Positions 63,536 to 64,000 of a DNA stretch of 64,000 nt are shown here, in pieces. The DNA lies in contig SSFF01000018.1 of the NCBI GenBank assembly GCA_008015235.1, positions 1 to 64,000 on the forward strand, in the 5' to 3' direction. The position numbers and the translations under genes are program-made. The notes beneath the pieces are model-generated. The model worked only from the letters and a program-made list of their open reading frames with translations. It was not told the DNA's origin and did no database searches. Numbering within the stretch: position 1 is the stretch's first letter; every line of letters begins with the position of its first letter. The DNA is from Rhodoferax sp. (lineage in GTDB: Bacteria > Pseudomonadota > Gammaproteobacteria > Burkholderiales > Burkholderiaceae_C).

Positions 63536-64000
63536 GTGGCCTCCTCCCCTCCGAAATCTGCACAACGACGCATCCAGACCCGCCGCTCCGGGGTTCATGG
63601 CAAGGGCGTGTTTGCCTTGCAGGACATCGCCGAAGGCGAAACCATCATCGAATATGTGGGAGAGATCATCAGCTGGGAAGAGGCCCAGGAGCGGCACCCG
63701 CACGATCCGAAGGATCCTAACCACACCTTCTATTTCTCTCTGGAGGATGGGCGCGTGATCGACGCGCTGCATGGCGGCAACTCCTCGCGCTGGATCAACC
63801 ACTCGTGCAACGGCAACTGCGAGGCCGACGAGGTCGATGGCCGGGTGTTCATCAAGGCCCTGCGCAACATCGCCGCCGGGGAAGAGCTTTGCTACGACTA
63901 CGGCCTGGTGCTGGAAGAGCGCTACACGCCCAAACTCAAGGCCGAGTACCCGTGCTGGTGTGGTGCAGACGAGTGCCGCGGGACCCTGCTTGCGCCCAAG
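63536..64000 (+). CDS. SET-domain protein-lysine methyltransferase, cut by the window end
   Basis: 155 codons visible from GTG at 63536, the only start codon between the upstream in-frame stop (63509) and the conserved domain; no clear ribosome site. The SET domain is complete: GKGVFALQDIAEGETIIEYV, the pseudoknot motifs SSRWINHSCNGNCEAD and EELCYDYG, then a post-SET Cys cluster (YPCWCGADECRGTLL). It uses AdoMet to methylate protein lysines; the target is unknown. It is divergent from topB with a 111-base gap of GC-rich alternating purine/pyrimidine sequence. Confidence 0.9.
   Translation, partial: MASSPPKSAQRRIQTRRSGVHGKGVFALQDIAEGETIIEYVGEIISWEEAQERHPHDPKDPNHTFYFSLEDGRVIDALHGGNSSRWINHSCNGNCEADEVDGRVFIKALRNIAAGEELCYDYGLVLEERYTPKLKAEYPCWCGADECRGTLLAPK

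Overview
The window is a high-GC stretch of chromosome from a betaproteobacterium, most likely a member of the Comamonadaceae (Burkholderiales; Acidovorax/Rhodoferax/Hydrogenophaga-like). The reasons are the codon and GC bias, Burkholderiales-type housekeeping genes (lptD-surA-ksgA, maeB, tkt-gap, topB with a SWIB tail) and many copies of a short interspersed repeat with the core GCTTGCGCAA-N7-GCGGGCT that I associate with this family. I see no rRNA, tRNA, CRISPR array, insertion sequence or prophage. Both ends cut through genes.

Layout. 1-8.7 kb: the tail of a hybrid histidine kinase, then a minus-strand run made of an HD-GYP response regulator, a very large permease-histidine kinase fusion, an FAD amine-oxidase-like lipoprotein and a periplasmic binding protein. 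8.7-13.7 kb: a membrane/polyamine cluster on the same strand (membrane spermidine-synthase-like protein, DUF350, DUF4178, SPFH-SHOCT), with a 520-base repeat-rich gap inside it. 13.8-17.2 kb: a tight plus-strand operon (unknown membrane-anchored protein, murU-like, pepP-like, unknown). 17.2-21.5 kb: dienelactone-hydrolase-like protein, Lon-like protease and an Old Yellow Enzyme. 21.8-29.5 kb: ogt, a BNR-repeat surface lipoprotein, a NarX/NarL-type two-component pair, a PuuA-like glutamine synthetase and two rhodaneses. 29.5-34 kb: orphan ParA, malic enzyme (maeB) and a barnase/barstar pair. 34.1-38.6 kb: ksgA, surA, lptD on the minus strand, with amgK divergent from lptD, then rsmE.

40.6-50.7 kb: a dihaem cytochrome c behind a perfect FNR-type box, acyl-CoA dehydrogenase, another hybrid kinase, a PepSY protein plus a 53-residue secreted protein behind a PmrA-type box, a protein resembling cyanobacterial acyl-ACP reductase, a serine beta-lactamase-fold hydrolase and a second Old Yellow Enzyme. 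50.8-54.9 kb: tkt-gap with a clear terminator, then rarD. 55-60.4 kb: a Cache-PAS-GAF-PAS-PAS-HD-GYP protein, SlyD, an acyltransferase and a CDF transporter. 60.5-64 kb: topoisomerase III with a SWIB domain, divergent from a SET-domain methyltransferase.

Themes: several membrane sensors and two HD-GYP proteins (c-di-GMP turnover); a possible polyamine/envelope-stress module joined to a transporter-kinase; MurNAc recycling split over two loci; and a repeat family that sits at gene ends and, in two genes, reads in frame as part of the protein. The strongest candidates for something new are the permease-kinase/polyamine cluster, the acyl-ACP-reductase-like gene and the repeat-derived protein linkers. 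All functional statements come from reading translated sequence against remembered families; no database search was run.
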